64,000 bases of DNA from Anaerolineae bacterium (GTDB taxonomy: Bacteria > Chloroflexota > Anaerolineae > Promineifilales > Promineifilaceae): positions 372,001 through 436,000 of the forward strand of contig JAHDWK010000002.1 in NCBI GenBank assembly GCA_023382655.1, read 5' to 3'. How positions within the stretch are numbered: the first letter of the stretch is position 1; every line of letters starts with the position of its first letter. A model generated the notes under the pieces. The model saw only the letters and a program-made list of their open reading frames with translations. It did not search any database and was not told where the DNA came from. The position numbers and the translations under genes are program-made. This document shows, piece after piece, positions 18,296 to 26,557 of this stretch.

Positions 18296-18829
18296 ATGAA
18301 AAAACAAAGCATGTCTTCTCCCCCGATTGACCTGGAAGAAACCGGCAGCGGCCATGTTCTCACGTTCCAACTGGCGGCGCAGCGTTATGGGTTGCCGGTC
18401 ACGGCCGTACACCAGATCATCGAAATTGTCGCCATCACCCACCTGCCACAAATGCCTCAGGGGATTCAAGGCGCGATCAACGTACACGGCCGTGTGGTGC
18501 CCGTCATTGATCTACGGCTCCGTTTTGGTCTGCCCTGTATGCCTTACCATTTGCACACGCCCCTCATCCTGGTGCAAGCTGGCGGCCAGCTTTTAGCGCT
18601 GGTGGTAGATGCCGTGCAAGATGTGGTCGAAGTGGCGCTGCCCGCCCACGACGCCCCGGCTGCCGTCCAATACGGCCAGGAGTTGATTCCGCTTGTAGAT
18701 GTCGCCCACCTGCTCAGCCCGCAGGAACAACAGCAGTTGGCGCAACGGCTGCCGGCCCCGTCTCGTCGCCCCCTCAGCAGTGGCAAAAACGGTACGAACC
18801 AATCCATCACAGGAGCGGCTGTGTTATGA
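18296..18829 (+). CDS. cheW: Chemotaxis coupling protein CheW (first copy)
   Basis: A 177-residue CheW-fold protein: FQLAAQRYGLPVTAVHQIIE, INVHGRVVPVIDLRLRFGL and LALVVDAVQDVVEV are the classic strands. CheW links receptors to the CheA kinase in the chemosensory array. The C-terminal 35 residues are polar and probably disordered. It is the first gene of the operon; its stop codon overlaps the cheR start by four bases (ATGA). Copies of ACGGCCGT at 18401 and 18486 encode TAV and HGR. Confidence 0.92.
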   Translation: MKKQSMSSPPIDLEETGSGHVLTFQLAAQRYGLPVTAVHQIIEIVAITHLPQMPQGIQGAINVHGRVVPVIDLRLRFGLPCMPYHLHTPLILVQAGGQLLALVVDAVQDVVEVALPAHDAPAAVQYGQELIPLVDVAHLLSPQEQQQLAQRLPAPSRRPLSSGKNGTNQSITGAAVL

Positions 18830-20298
18830 GCGAGTACCGGCTGGAAGACGGCCTCTTCTGGCAATTCCGCGACCTGGTGCAGACGGCCAGCGGCCTCTAT
18901 TTCCCCGACAAAAAACGGACGGAACTGGAAACGGCCGTCCACAAAGCTTTGCAATCCGCCCCCCACGGCATCACCGACCCGGCGACCTACTGCCGCCATT
19001 TACGGCTTGAGGCGACTTCCCACGTCCGGTCCGAAATGACGCGCCTGTTGAACCTGCTCACCGTCGGCGAAACCCATTTCTTCCGCGACAGCGCCCAATT
19101 TAACGCCCTGGCGCAGCACATCCTGCCCGCCCTCATCAACCGCAAACGAGAAGCGGCGGCAGCGATGGGGCAAGGCACGCCACCACAACTGCGGCTGTGG
19201 AGCGCCGGCTGTGCCACCGGCGAAGAAGCGTACTCCCTGGCCATCCTGCTGCACGAACTGATCCCGGACATCGCCCAGTGGCGTATCCTCATCCTGGCAA
19301 CCGACCTCAACGAAAATTATCTGGCGCAGGCGCGCCAGGCCACTTACTACGACTGGTCATTCCGCGAGGAGCGGGCGCAGCAGCTCCGTTCCCGTTACTT
19401 TCAGCCCGCCAGACAGAACGGCCGTGACGGCTACCAACTGCAAGACCAGGTGCGCCGCCTGGTGACATTCGCCCCCCACAATCTGGCCGCCGACGATTTT
19501 CCTGGCACCGTCACCAACACCGTCTATATGGATTTGATCTTGTGCCGCAATGTCTCCATCTATTTTGCCCCGGAAACCACGCGCCAGGTGGTGCAGCGGT
19601 TTCATCAGGCGTTGGTGGCGGATGGCTGGCTGGTGGTCGGCCACGCCGAACCATCGCTGGCTACCTACAGCGCCTTTACCGGGCACATTGTGAACGGGAC
19701 GCTGCTGTATCAGAAGACAAAAGGAGGCACGGCCGTACCCCCGCCCCGTCCACAGTTCACCTTACCAGCCATTCAGCCCACACCGCCTACGGCCGTCTCC
19801 TCCACCGACCCCTATGAAGAAGCAGGGCAGTTGATCAGTCACGGCCGTATCGAAGCGGCCATTTCCCTGTTAGAAAAAGCGGTCACAACCCAGTCGCCCC
19901 AGGCTGCCACCCTCTGTTTGCTGGCCCGTGCCTATGCCGACCTGGGCCAATGGCCGCAGGCGCGCCGCTGGTGTGAGCAGGCCAGGGTGGTTGATCCCTT
20001 ACTCCCAGAAGTTTATGATGTGTTAGCCATGATAGAAACGCATGAAGGTCGCCCGGAAGCGGCCATCCACAATCTAAAAAAAGTGTTATATCTGGACCCG
20101 GCCCGGCCGTTGGCCCATTTCCACTTGGCGCTGTTGTACAAAAAACAGTCACAGGTCGTCATGGCGCAGCGAGCGCTCAAAAACGTGCTGCACCGTATGG
20201 AATCCGTTCCTGCCGAAAGCATCCTGCCCGATTCCGACCACACCAGCGCCGGACGCCTGACGGCCGTGGCGCAGCGTTTATTAGAAGAGATGGGGTGA
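18826..20298 (+). CDS. cheR: CheR receptor methyltransferase with TPR tail
   Basis: A 490-residue protein. The N-terminal all-helical CheR domain is followed by the SAM-binding methyltransferase domain (LWSAGCATGEEAYSLAILL, then DLILCRNVSIYF). From about residue 330 it carries tetratricopeptide repeats (ISLLEKAV, LARAYADLGQWPQARRW, AAIHNLKKVLYLDP). CheR methylates receptor glutamates for adaptation; TPR-tailed CheR proteins often bind receptors through the repeats, which fits here because the receptor lacks a C-terminal CheR-binding pentapeptide. Confidence 0.92.
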   Translation: MSEYRLEDGLFWQFRDLVQTASGLYFPDKKRTELETAVHKALQSAPHGITDPATYCRHLRLEATSHVRSEMTRLLNLLTVGETHFFRDSAQFNALAQHILPALINRKREAAAAMGQGTPPQLRLWSAGCATGEEAYSLAILLHELIPDIAQWRILILATDLNENYLAQARQATYYDWSFREERAQQLRSRYFQPARQNGRDGYQLQDQVRRLVTFAPHNLAADDFPGTVTNTVYMDLILCRNVSIYFAPETTRQVVQRFHQALVADGWLVVGHAEPSLATYSAFTGHIVNGTLLYQKTKGGTAVPPPRPQFTLPAIQPTPPTAVSSTDPYEEAGQLISHGRIEAAISLLEKAVTTQSPQAATLCLLARAYADLGQWPQARRWCEQARVVDPLLPEVYDVLAMIETHEGRPEAAIHNLKKVLYLDPARPLAHFHLALLYKKQSQVVMAQRALKNVLHRMESVPAESILPDSDHTSAGRLTAVAQRLLEEMG

Positions 20299-20363
20299 CA
20301 AGGTGAAGGGGTGACAAGGTGACAAGGTGTCACCCCTTCACCTTGTCACCTTGTCACCGTGTC
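20293..20363. repeat. GGTGACAA tandem repeat hairpin over the cheR stop
   Basis: Tandem GGTGACAA/GGTGAA units are followed by their complements (CACCTTGTCACC-type). The cheR TGA (20296-20298) lies in the first unit and the array runs nearly to the next start. Confidence 0.75.
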
Positions 20364-20373
20364 AAGAACGGCT

Positions 20374-20931
20374 ATGGACAATCAGGTTCCCTACGCAGTC
20401 ATTGATCCCGACTACAGCCCGGTGCAGGTGGCGGCGATATTGGCGCGGCGGGCCCAAGAGCTGGCCAAACCGCTGGAAGAAACGACACAAGGCCGTTTAC
20501 TCCATTTGCTCGCTTTCCAGTTGGGACGGGAACGGTATGCCATTGATGTGGCTCACGTGCTGGAAATCTACGCGCCGCAGCCCATCACCCTTGTACCGCG
20601 TACTCCCGATTTTGTAGTGGGCATTTTTAATGCACGCGGTCGTTTTCTGTCGGTCATAGATTTACCGGTCGTATTAGGATTGCCAGGGCGTAGCCAGCCG
20701 GCCACCTGCCAGATTGTGGTGGTGCAGGTGGCCGGCATAGAGGTCGGCTTTTTGGCCGACGTGGTGGAAGATGTGTTGATGCTGTTTGACGTGGAAATCG
20801 AGCCGCCGCTCACGGCCGTGAGCGACGATATGGCCCCGTTCATTCGCGGCGTCGCCCCCGGCCTCCGCGCCATCCTGGACTTAAACACTCTCTTCCACCA
20901 CAAACGACTCATCGTTTATGAGGAACTCTGA
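20374..20931 (+). CDS. cheW: CheW-domain coupling protein (second copy)
   Basis: About 185 residues. A 40-residue N-terminal helical extension (PVQVAAILARRAQELAKPL) precedes a CheW domain with LLAFQLGRERYAIDVAHVLEI, FNARGRFLSVIDLPVVLG and VGFLADVVEDVLM. It should form CheA-CheW-receptor arrays together with the first CheW. The ATG at 20374 is preferred; a GTG five codons earlier sits inside the tandem repeat. Neither start has a strong Shine-Dalgarno, so translation may depend on the upstream gene or the hairpin. Confidence 0.88.
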   Translation: MDNQVPYAVIDPDYSPVQVAAILARRAQELAKPLEETTQGRLLHLLAFQLGRERYAIDVAHVLEIYAPQPITLVPRTPDFVVGIFNARGRFLSVIDLPVVLGLPGRSQPATCQIVVVQVAGIEVGFLADVVEDVLMLFDVEIEPPLTAVSDDMAPFIRGVAPGLRAILDLNTLFHHKRLIVYEEL

Positions 20932-20935
20932 AATG

Positions 20936-20966
20936 TGTCACGCATCACGTGATGCGTGATGCGTGA
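20936..20966. repeat. CACGCATCACGTGATGCGTG palindrome
   Basis: A 20-base perfect palindrome (20939-20958) plus one extra GATGCGTG unit, between cheW and the receptor gene. It belongs to the set of junction hairpins of this operon. Confidence 0.75.
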
Positions 20967-20975
20967 GGAAGATGT

Positions 20976-22193
20976 ATGTTGAAAAACACAACAACCCGTA
21001 CCCGACTATTTTTGCTCATGGGGGTGTATGGCATGGCGCTGCTATTGTTGACGGCCGTTGCCCTGTGGCAAATCAATGTGGTCAGCGGTGAGATGGGGGG
21101 GGCGGTGGTGGTCATGGTCACGGCCGTCGCCATTCTCCTCCTCCTCACCACCGCCTGTGGCCTCTACATTGCCCGCACCATCACCCAATCCAAAGAAGCC
21201 ATCGAAAGTACCGTCAACGATTACAACCGCTTCATCGAGCGGGTTGCCAAAGGCGACCTCACCGCCCGCCTCTCCGTCAACGGTGCGGATGATGACCTGA
21301 GTACACTGGGGCACAACCTGAACGGCATGGTGGAAAGCCTGACGCGCATCACCAACCAGATTCGGGACGCCAGCGCCAACATCTCCGTCGGCGCGGCCGA
21401 AATTTTGGCCGCTACCTCGCAGCAGGCCGCCTCCGCCACCGAAAACTCCACCGCCATCTCCCAGACCTCCACCACCATAGACGAGGTGCGGGCCATCGCC
21501 GAGCAAGCCTTCCAAAAAGCGCAGCAGGTGGCCGAACAATCCCTCTACACCCGCGATGTCTCCCAGATCGGCCAGCAAACGGTGAGCAACACCATTGACA
21601 GCATGGCCCAGATCAAACAATTGGTGGACGGCATCGCCGAAAATATCTTGCTGCTCAGTGAACAGACACAGCAAATTGGCGAAATTACCGCCACCGTCAA
21701 TGATATTGCCGCCCAGAGCAATTTACTGGCGCTCAACGCCTCCGTGGAAGCGGCGCGGGCGGGTGAACATGGCAAAGGGTTCGCCGTTGTCGCCGTGGAG
21801 GTGCGCAACCTGGCCGAACAATCCCGCCAGGCCACCGCCCAGGTGAAGGCCATTTTGAACGAGATTCAGCGGGCCACCAACATGGCCGTCATGGCCACGG
21901 AAGAAGGCAACAAGGGCGTGGAAGTGGGGGTGCAGCTAACCGGGCAAACGGGCGACTCCATCCAACAATTGGCCGCCAGCATTGCCGAGAGCGCCAACGC
22001 CGCCCAGCAAATTGTGGCCAGCGCCCAGCAGCAAATGACCGGCATGGAGCAGTTGGCCCAGGCGATGCACAGTATCAATCAGGCCACCGTGCAAAATATG
22101 TCCTCCACCCGCCAGGTAGAGCTTTCCGCTCAAGAACTCACTACCCTGGCGCAGCAGATGGAAGCGATTGTGGATAGGTATAAGTTAAAGTAG
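20976..22193 (+). CDS. Methyl-accepting chemotaxis protein with minimal external domain
   Basis: A 405-residue receptor. Two TM helices (about residues 10-31 and 40-64) are joined by a loop of only about eight residues, so there is no extracellular sensor domain. A HAMP domain and a long coiled-coil signalling domain follow, with the tip [20 protein letters not shown] that contacts CheA and CheW. No CheR-docking pentapeptide is seen at the C terminus (DRYKLK). Input must come from the membrane, the TM helices or a partner protein. Confidence 0.92.
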   Translation: MLKNTTTRTRLFLLMGVYGMALLLLTAVALWQINVVSGEMGGAVVVMVTAVAILLLLTTACGLYIARTITQSKEAIESTVNDYNRFIERVAKGDLTARLSVNGADDDLSTLGHNLNGMVESLTRITNQIRDASANISVGAAEILAATSQQAASATENSTAISQTSTTIDEVRAIAEQAFQKAQQVAEQSLYTRDVSQIGQQTVSNTIDSMAQIKQLVDGIAENILLLSEQTQQIGEITATVNDIAAQSNLLALNASVEAARAGEHGKGFAVVAVEVRNLAEQSRQATAQVKAILNEIQRATNMAVMATEEGNKGVEVGVQLTGQTGDSIQQLAASIAESANAAQQIVASAQQQMTGMEQLAQAMHSINQATVQNMSSTRQVELSAQELTTLAQQMEAIVDRYKLK

Positions 22194-22216
22194 GACGATT
22201 TGGAAAATCGTCCTAC
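22190..22216. repeat. 12-bp perfect hairpin over the MCP stop codon
   Basis: GTAGGACGATTT and AAATCGTCCTAC enclose a 3-base loop; the MCP TAG (22191-22193) is inside the left arm. There is no T-run, so it is not a typical terminator. It may set cheA translation, which has no clear Shine-Dalgarno. Confidence 0.8.
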
Positions 22217-22224
22217 AAAATCGT

Positions 22225-24576
22225 ATGAGCTTAAGCGAAAACATCCGCCGCAAACTAATCGCCACGTTCCAGACGGAACAGCGCGAACACCTGCAAACGA
22301 TGATGCAGGGTTTGTTGGCGTTGGAACGGGAACCGGACAGCCCGCAACGGCAGGCGCTCTTGGACGAAATTTTCCGCGAGGCGCACAGCCTGAAGGGGTC
22401 GGCGCGCGCGGTAGGCATGACGGCCGTCGAAAGCGTGGGCCATGCGTTGGAAGAACTACTATCGCTGACCAAAGACGGCCGTCTCCCCTTCACCCCCGAT
22501 TTGTTTGACCTGCTCTACCAATCGTTGGACGCCGTGGAACTGCTGGTGACCCAGGTGGAAAGCGGCAGCGGCGCCACCCCCGCCAGCGTATTGACGCTGT
22601 TGGCCCGGCTGGAAGCTGCCGCCCAACAGTCCGTGGTGGCTGCGGCGGATGCACCGTCCCCGAATCAGGTTGACACGGCCGTGCCCCGCTCCAGCCAGCC
22701 AACCGACCACCCCCTTAACCAGGTCACCACCCGCCCGATGGATGAGACGATCCGTGTGACCGTCAGTAAACTTGACGCCCTGATGGTGCAGCTTAGCGAG
22801 TTATTGGCGGTGAAGATTCGCACCGGGCAACGGCTGGCCGAGGTAGGGCAGTTGCAGCAGTTGGCCACCGCCTGGCAGAAGGATTGGCTGGCGCAGCGGG
22901 CGCATTTTCACCGGCTGGTTCGTTTGACGCCAGAGGGGGGTGATGGCGAAGCCGAAGCCGCTTCGGGCCAACCCGAAGCCGCTTCGGGCCGTGCCTCCCT
23001 GCCCAAAGAGCTGCTGCCGCTGCTGGAATTTCTCGGCCGTAACCAGGAGCAGTTGCGCCACTTTTCCACCCAAACCGGCGCTCTACAACGTCAGTTTGCT
23101 CATGATCTGCTGCGCCTTTCCCTGATCATTGATGAACTGGAAGCGGAAGTTAAACGGGTACGGCTGCTGCCGCTGACCACCATTACCACCCCCTTTGACC
23201 GCATGGTGCGTGACCTGGCGCGGCAGCAGGACAAACGGGTGGCGCTGGTCATCACTGGCGGCGAGACGGAACTGGACAAACGGCTGCTGGAACAGATAAA
23301 AGACCCGCTGCTGCACCTGCTGCGCAATGCGGTAGATCATGGCATCGAGCCAACGGCCGTGCGCCAGCAATCAAACAAACCACCCCAGGCCACCATCACC
23401 GTCAGTGCCGGGCAGCAGGGGAATAACGTGGTCATCACCGTGCAGGATGACGGGGTGGGGCTGGACGTGGCGCGGCTGCGGGACACGGCCGTGCGCCGCC
23501 AACTGTTCACCCCCGCCGAAGCTGCCGCCCTCACCGACGCCGAAGCCGCCAACCTCATTTTCCGCGCCGGTTTTTCCACCAGCGCCCGCGTCACCGATAT
23601 TTCCGGGCGCGGCGTGGGGCTGGACGTGGCCCGTCAGAATGTGGAGACCCTGCACGGCAGCCTCACCGTCACATTTGCCTCAGGGCGGGGCACAACGTTT
23701 ACCATGATCCTGCCGCTCACGCTCACCAGTTCCCGCGGTTTGTTGCTGTTGGCCGGTGGGCAAACTTTTGCTCTGCCACTAACCACCGTTGAGCGGTTGC
23801 TCTTTGTCCAACCGGAGGCCATCACCCGCCTGGAAGGGCGTGAGGTCATCGTGGAACAGGATCAGCCCATTGCCCTGGCGCATCTGGCCAACTTACTCGA
23901 ACTGCCTGCCCCCCCCGCACCTCTCGACCGGTTGACCGTGGCCATCATTGGCGTGGCCGAAAAGCGGCTGGCGCTGGTGGTGGATAGTCTGGTGGGGGAA
24001 CAAGAACTGGTGATCAAAAGCCTGGGCGGGCAGTTGGCCCGTGTGGGTGGGCTGATGGGCGCGACCATGCTCGGCTCCGGCCAGATTGTGCTGGTGCTGC
24101 ACGCCGCCGATTTGCTGAAACTGGCAGCCAGACCGGTAATCGGTAATCGGCTATCGGTGAACGGTAAGAGCCAATCACCGATTACCGATTACCGAACACC
24201 GATTACCAAAACGATTCTCGTCGTAGACGACTCCATCACCACGCGCACGTTGGAGAAGAATATCCTGGAAGCGCAGGGGTACCAGGTGCGGCTGGCGACA
24301 AATGGTGAGGAGGCGTTGGGGCTGTTGGTGACAGAAGCGCATTTGCCGGACGTGATTGTGACTGATGTGAATATGCCCCGCCTGGATGGTTTTGACCTGA
24401 CGCGGCGGGTGAAACTGGATACCCGCACCAAAGACATCCCCGTCATCCTGGTGACATCCCGCGATTCCCCCGCCGACAAGGCGCGGGGCATTGAAGTGGG
24501 CGCCGACGCCTACATTGTGAAGAACCGGTTTGATCAGGGGAATTTGTTGGCGATGATTGAGCAGTTGACGCTGTGA
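22225..24576 (+). CDS. cheA: Hybrid chemotaxis kinase CheA with C-terminal receiver
   Basis: 783 residues. The HPt domain has His54 in REAHSLKGSAR. A low-complexity linker with a 7-residue duplication (EAASGQP/EAASGRA) follows, then the dimerisation helix, the HATPase core (LRNAVDHGIEP, DDGVGLD, GRGVGLDVAR), a CheW-like domain, a linker at about 635-662 encoded by a 7-bp tandem repeat, and a receiver domain (VVDDS, VTDVNMPRLDG, VTSRDSP). The histidine kinase phosphorylates its own HPt and passes phosphate to receivers, including its own. Hybrid CheA-REC proteins are typical of non-flagellar chemosensory systems. Confidence 0.93.
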   Translation: MSLSENIRRKLIATFQTEQREHLQTMMQGLLALEREPDSPQRQALLDEIFREAHSLKGSARAVGMTAVESVGHALEELLSLTKDGRLPFTPDLFDLLYQSLDAVELLVTQVESGSGATPASVLTLLARLEAAAQQSVVAAADAPSPNQVDTAVPRSSQPTDHPLNQVTTRPMDETIRVTVSKLDALMVQLSELLAVKIRTGQRLAEVGQLQQLATAWQKDWLAQRAHFHRLVRLTPEGGDGEAEAASGQPEAASGRASLPKELLPLLEFLGRNQEQLRHFSTQTGALQRQFAHDLLRLSLIIDELEAEVKRVRLLPLTTITTPFDRMVRDLARQQDKRVALVITGGETELDKRLLEQIKDPLLHLLRNAVDHGIEPTAVRQQSNKPPQATITVSAGQQGNNVVITVQDDGVGLDVARLRDTAVRRQLFTPAEAAALTDAEAANLIFRAGFSTSARVTDISGRGVGLDVARQNVETLHGSLTVTFASGRGTTFTMILPLTLTSSRGLLLLAGGQTFALPLTTVERLLFVQPEAITRLEGREVIVEQDQPIALAHLANLLELPAPPAPLDRLTVAIIGVAEKRLALVVDSLVGEQELVIKSLGGQLARVGGLMGATMLGSGQIVLVLHAADLLKLAARPVIGNRLSVNGKSQSPITDYRTPITKTILVVDDSITTRTLEKNILEAQGYQVRLATNGEEALGLLVTEAHLPDVIVTDVNMPRLDGFDLTRRVKLDTRTKDIPVILVTSRDSPADKARGIEVGADAYIVKNRFDQGNLLAMIEQLTL
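22952..22990 (+). repeat. 21-bp tandem duplication inside cheA
   Basis: CCGAAGCCGCTTCGGGCC occurs at 22952-22969 and 22973-22990 with a 21-base period, keeping frame and encoding two EAASG units. Each copy is itself partly palindromic. Confidence 0.8.
24132..24210 (+). repeat. 7-bp tandem repeat hairpin captured as coding linker
   Basis: GGTAATC-type units with period 7 are followed after a short loop by the complementary ACCGATT/ACCGAAC units. It is the same repeat class as the intergenic arrays, but here it is in frame and encodes the linker between the CheW-like and receiver domains of CheA. Confidence 0.8.
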
Positions 24577-24636
24577 ACCGTTATCCGTAACCCGTGAACC
24601 GTCGGATTACGGGTCACGGATTACGGATTACGAACG
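24574..24636. repeat. 7-bp tandem repeat between cheA and cheB
   Basis: Starts on the cheA TGA. Units such as ATCCGTA, ACCCGTG and AACCGTC are followed by GGATTAC/GGGTCAC/GGATTAC/GGATTAC, so the halves are complementary. It ends a few bases before the cheB ATG. Confidence 0.75.
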
Positions 24637-24639
24637 AGT

Positions 24640-25680
24640 ATGAACGATTTACCACAACATCCCATCCGCCTCCTCGTGGCCGAAGATTCGCCGGTGTGCC
24701 GGGAGTTGCTGGTGACGATTTTCCAGAATACGCCGGGGGTGCAGGTGGTGGGCGCGGCGCGGGATGGCGCGGAAGCGGTGCGGCTGGCCAAACGGCTGCA
24801 CCCGGATGTGGTGGCGATGGATGTGTATATGCCCCGGTTGAATGGGTATGAGGCGGTGCGGCAAATTATGGCCGAAGCGCCGTGCCCCATTGTGATGGTC
24901 AGCGGCCAACTGCCGGGTGACAAAAAAGAGATGACGTTTCAGGCGTTGCAGGCCGGGGCGCTGACCATTGTGCCCAAACCGGCGCTGGATGACAGCCCAG
25001 AGGTCACGGCCGAACTGGTGCGGCAGGTGAAATTGATGGCGGGTGTGAAGGTGGTGCGCCGGCCGAGACCAACCCCTGTGTCCCCGCCACCGGCCAGCCT
25101 GGCACCACGTCACGGCCGTGTCCAACTCTTAGCCCTGGCCGCCTCCACCGGTGGGCCGGGGGCGTTGGCAGCGGTGTTGGGCCGTTTACCGGCCGATTTT
25201 CCTGCGCCGGTAGTCGTTGTACAGCATGTGGCGCGAGGGTTTGCCGCTGACCTGGCGGTCTGGCTGAACCGGCAAACGGCGCTGACGGTGCGGCTGGCGC
25301 AGGATGATGATGCGCTCTGCCCCGGTCAGGCGTTTGTGGCCCCGGATGACTGGCATCTGATGGTGAAGGCCGGGGGCACGGTGACGCTGCTACCGCCGGT
25401 TAAAGGCGACCGCTACTGCCCGTCGGCCGACCGGCTGTTGGCAGCGGTGGCGCGGGTGTATGGGGACACGGCCGTCGGCGTGATCCTCACCGGCATGGGC
25501 GACGACGGGGCACAAGGGTTGGCCGCGTTGCGGCAAACCGGGGCGCACACCATCGCCCAGGACGAGGCCACCAGCCTGATTTTTGGTATGCCCGCCAGCG
25601 CCATCCAACAAAACGCGGTGGAAACGGTGTTGCCGGTGGATAAAATTGCGGAGAGGATATGTAATTGGGTAATTGGGTGA
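24640..25680 (+). CDS. cheB: CheB protein-glutamate methylesterase
   Basis: A 346-residue protein with a receiver domain (VAEDSP, MDVYMPRLNG) and a C-terminal methylesterase domain. The catalytic triad is visible: Ser169 in AASTGGPG, His196 in VVQHVARG and Asp in ILTGMGDDGAQG. It removes methyl groups added by CheR, or deamidates receptor glutamines, when phosphorylated by CheA. The 3' end and stop codon lie in a 24-bp palindrome. Confidence 0.93.
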   Translation: MNDLPQHPIRLLVAEDSPVCRELLVTIFQNTPGVQVVGAARDGAEAVRLAKRLHPDVVAMDVYMPRLNGYEAVRQIMAEAPCPIVMVSGQLPGDKKEMTFQALQAGALTIVPKPALDDSPEVTAELVRQVKLMAGVKVVRRPRPTPVSPPPASLAPRHGRVQLLALAASTGGPGALAAVLGRLPADFPAPVVVVQHVARGFAADLAVWLNRQTALTVRLAQDDDALCPGQAFVAPDDWHLMVKAGGTVTLLPPVKGDRYCPSADRLLAAVARVYGDTAVGVILTGMGDDGAQGLAALRQTGAHTIAQDEATSLIFGMPASAIQQNAVETVLPVDKIAERICNWVIG

Positions 25681-25692
25681 TCACCCAATTAC
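25661..25692. repeat. GTAATTGG repeat with 24-bp perfect palindrome over the cheB stop
   Basis: One extra GTAATTGG unit precedes GTAATTGGGTGA / TCACCCAATTAC (25669-25692), a perfect inverted repeat with no loop. The cheB TGA (25678-25680) ends the left arm. Confidence 0.85.
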
Positions 25693-25705
25693 AGCGGAGC
25701 GAACT

Positions 25706-26104
25706 ATGACAACAACCAACCCTGAACACAACGGCGGTGCAGCGATATTGTTGGTGGAGGACACGGCCGTGCAAGCCATGCGCTTTAAGACCAATTTAGA
25801 AGAAAATGGGTGTATGGTACGGTGGGTGGAGAACGGCCGTGATGGGCTGCAAGCGGCGCGTGAATCCTTTTACGACCTCATCATCCTGGACATCGAACTG
25901 CCGGACATCAATGGTTTTGAAGTGTGCCGCCGCCTCAAGGAAGACCCGGCCGTGGCCGAAATTCCGGTGATCATGCTCACCACCCGTGACCGCGCCGAAG
26001 ACGCCCTGATTGGCCTGAATACCGGCGCGGTGGATTACATTCCCAAAGATAACTTTGCCGATCTCGTCCTGTTGGAAACAATTAAACAGATGGGGCTGCT
26101 ATGA
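25706..26104 (+). CDS. Stand-alone receiver-domain response regulator
   Basis: A 132-residue single receiver domain: LLVEDT, phospho-acceptor Asp in LIILDIELPDINGFEVCRR, MLTTRDR and the conserved Lys in YIPKDNF. It has no output domain, like CheY. The ATG at 25706 with GGAG six bases upstream is preferred over a TTG inside the palindrome. It overlaps the next gene by four bases. It probably receives phosphate from the CheA hybrid, and may pass a signal to the RsbT-like or GAF proteins. Confidence 0.88.
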   Translation: MTTTNPEHNGGAAILLVEDTAVQAMRFKTNLEENGCMVRWVENGRDGLQAARESFYDLIILDIELPDINGFEVCRRLKEDPAVAEIPVIMLTTRDRAEDALIGLNTGAVDYIPKDNFADLVLLETIKQMGLL

Positions 26105-26511
26105 ACAAAGTAAACAGAACTGTGAGTGAACGCATTGTCATTAAGAGTGACCTGGACATTGTGACCGCCCGGCTGCGGGCGCGGGAAGTGGCCCGCGAGA
26201 TGGGTTTTGGCACCATTGACCAGGCGCGTATCTCCCTGGCGGCCAGCGAACTGGCGCGTATCCTGGCGCTGAAACTCAACAGCACCGGCGAAATCCTCAT
26301 TGCCGGAGTGAATACGCCGGAGCATGTGGGCATTCAGGTGACGAGCATTGACGGCAGCGACGAAAAGCTGCTGGATGCCGATGGGCAGGCCACCCAGGAA
26401 CCGCTGGAGGATTCCGCCCTGACGAATGCCATGGCGCTGGTGGATGAAGGGCTGGTAGAGCAGGTCGGCGCAAAAAATATACGGGTGACGTTGATGAAGT
26501 GGTTAGCTTGA
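26101..26511 (+). CDS. RsbT-like anti-sigma/serine-kinase-type ATPase, degenerate N-box
   Basis: A 136-residue protein resembling RsbT: an N-terminal VIKSDLDIVTARLRAREVAREMGF and DQARISLAASELARILAL. In active RsbT-type kinases the equivalent of SELAR is followed by a Mg-coordinating Asn; here it is Ile, and no clear G1 box is visible, so ATP use is doubtful. RsbT works in partner-switching and stressosome pathways. Its tight coupling (ATGA overlap) to a receiver protein suggests a link between the chemosensory array and a partner-switch output. Family assignment is moderate. Confidence 0.65.
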   Translation: MNKVNRTVSERIVIKSDLDIVTARLRAREVAREMGFGTIDQARISLAASELARILALKLNSTGEILIAGVNTPEHVGIQVTSIDGSDEKLLDADGQATQEPLEDSALTNAMALVDEGLVEQVGAKNIRVTLMKWLA

Positions 26512-26544
26512 TATTGGATATTGAGTTACTCAATATCCAATATC
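26510..26544. repeat. 35-bp near-perfect palindrome over a stop codon
   Basis: Two 17-base arms built of ATATTG units (left arm GATATTGGATATTGAGT) are separated by one base. The RsbT-like TGA (26509-26511) is at its edge. The GAF gene starts 13 bases after it without a clear Shine-Dalgarno. Confidence 0.85.
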
Positions 26545-26557
26545 GCATATAAAAACT

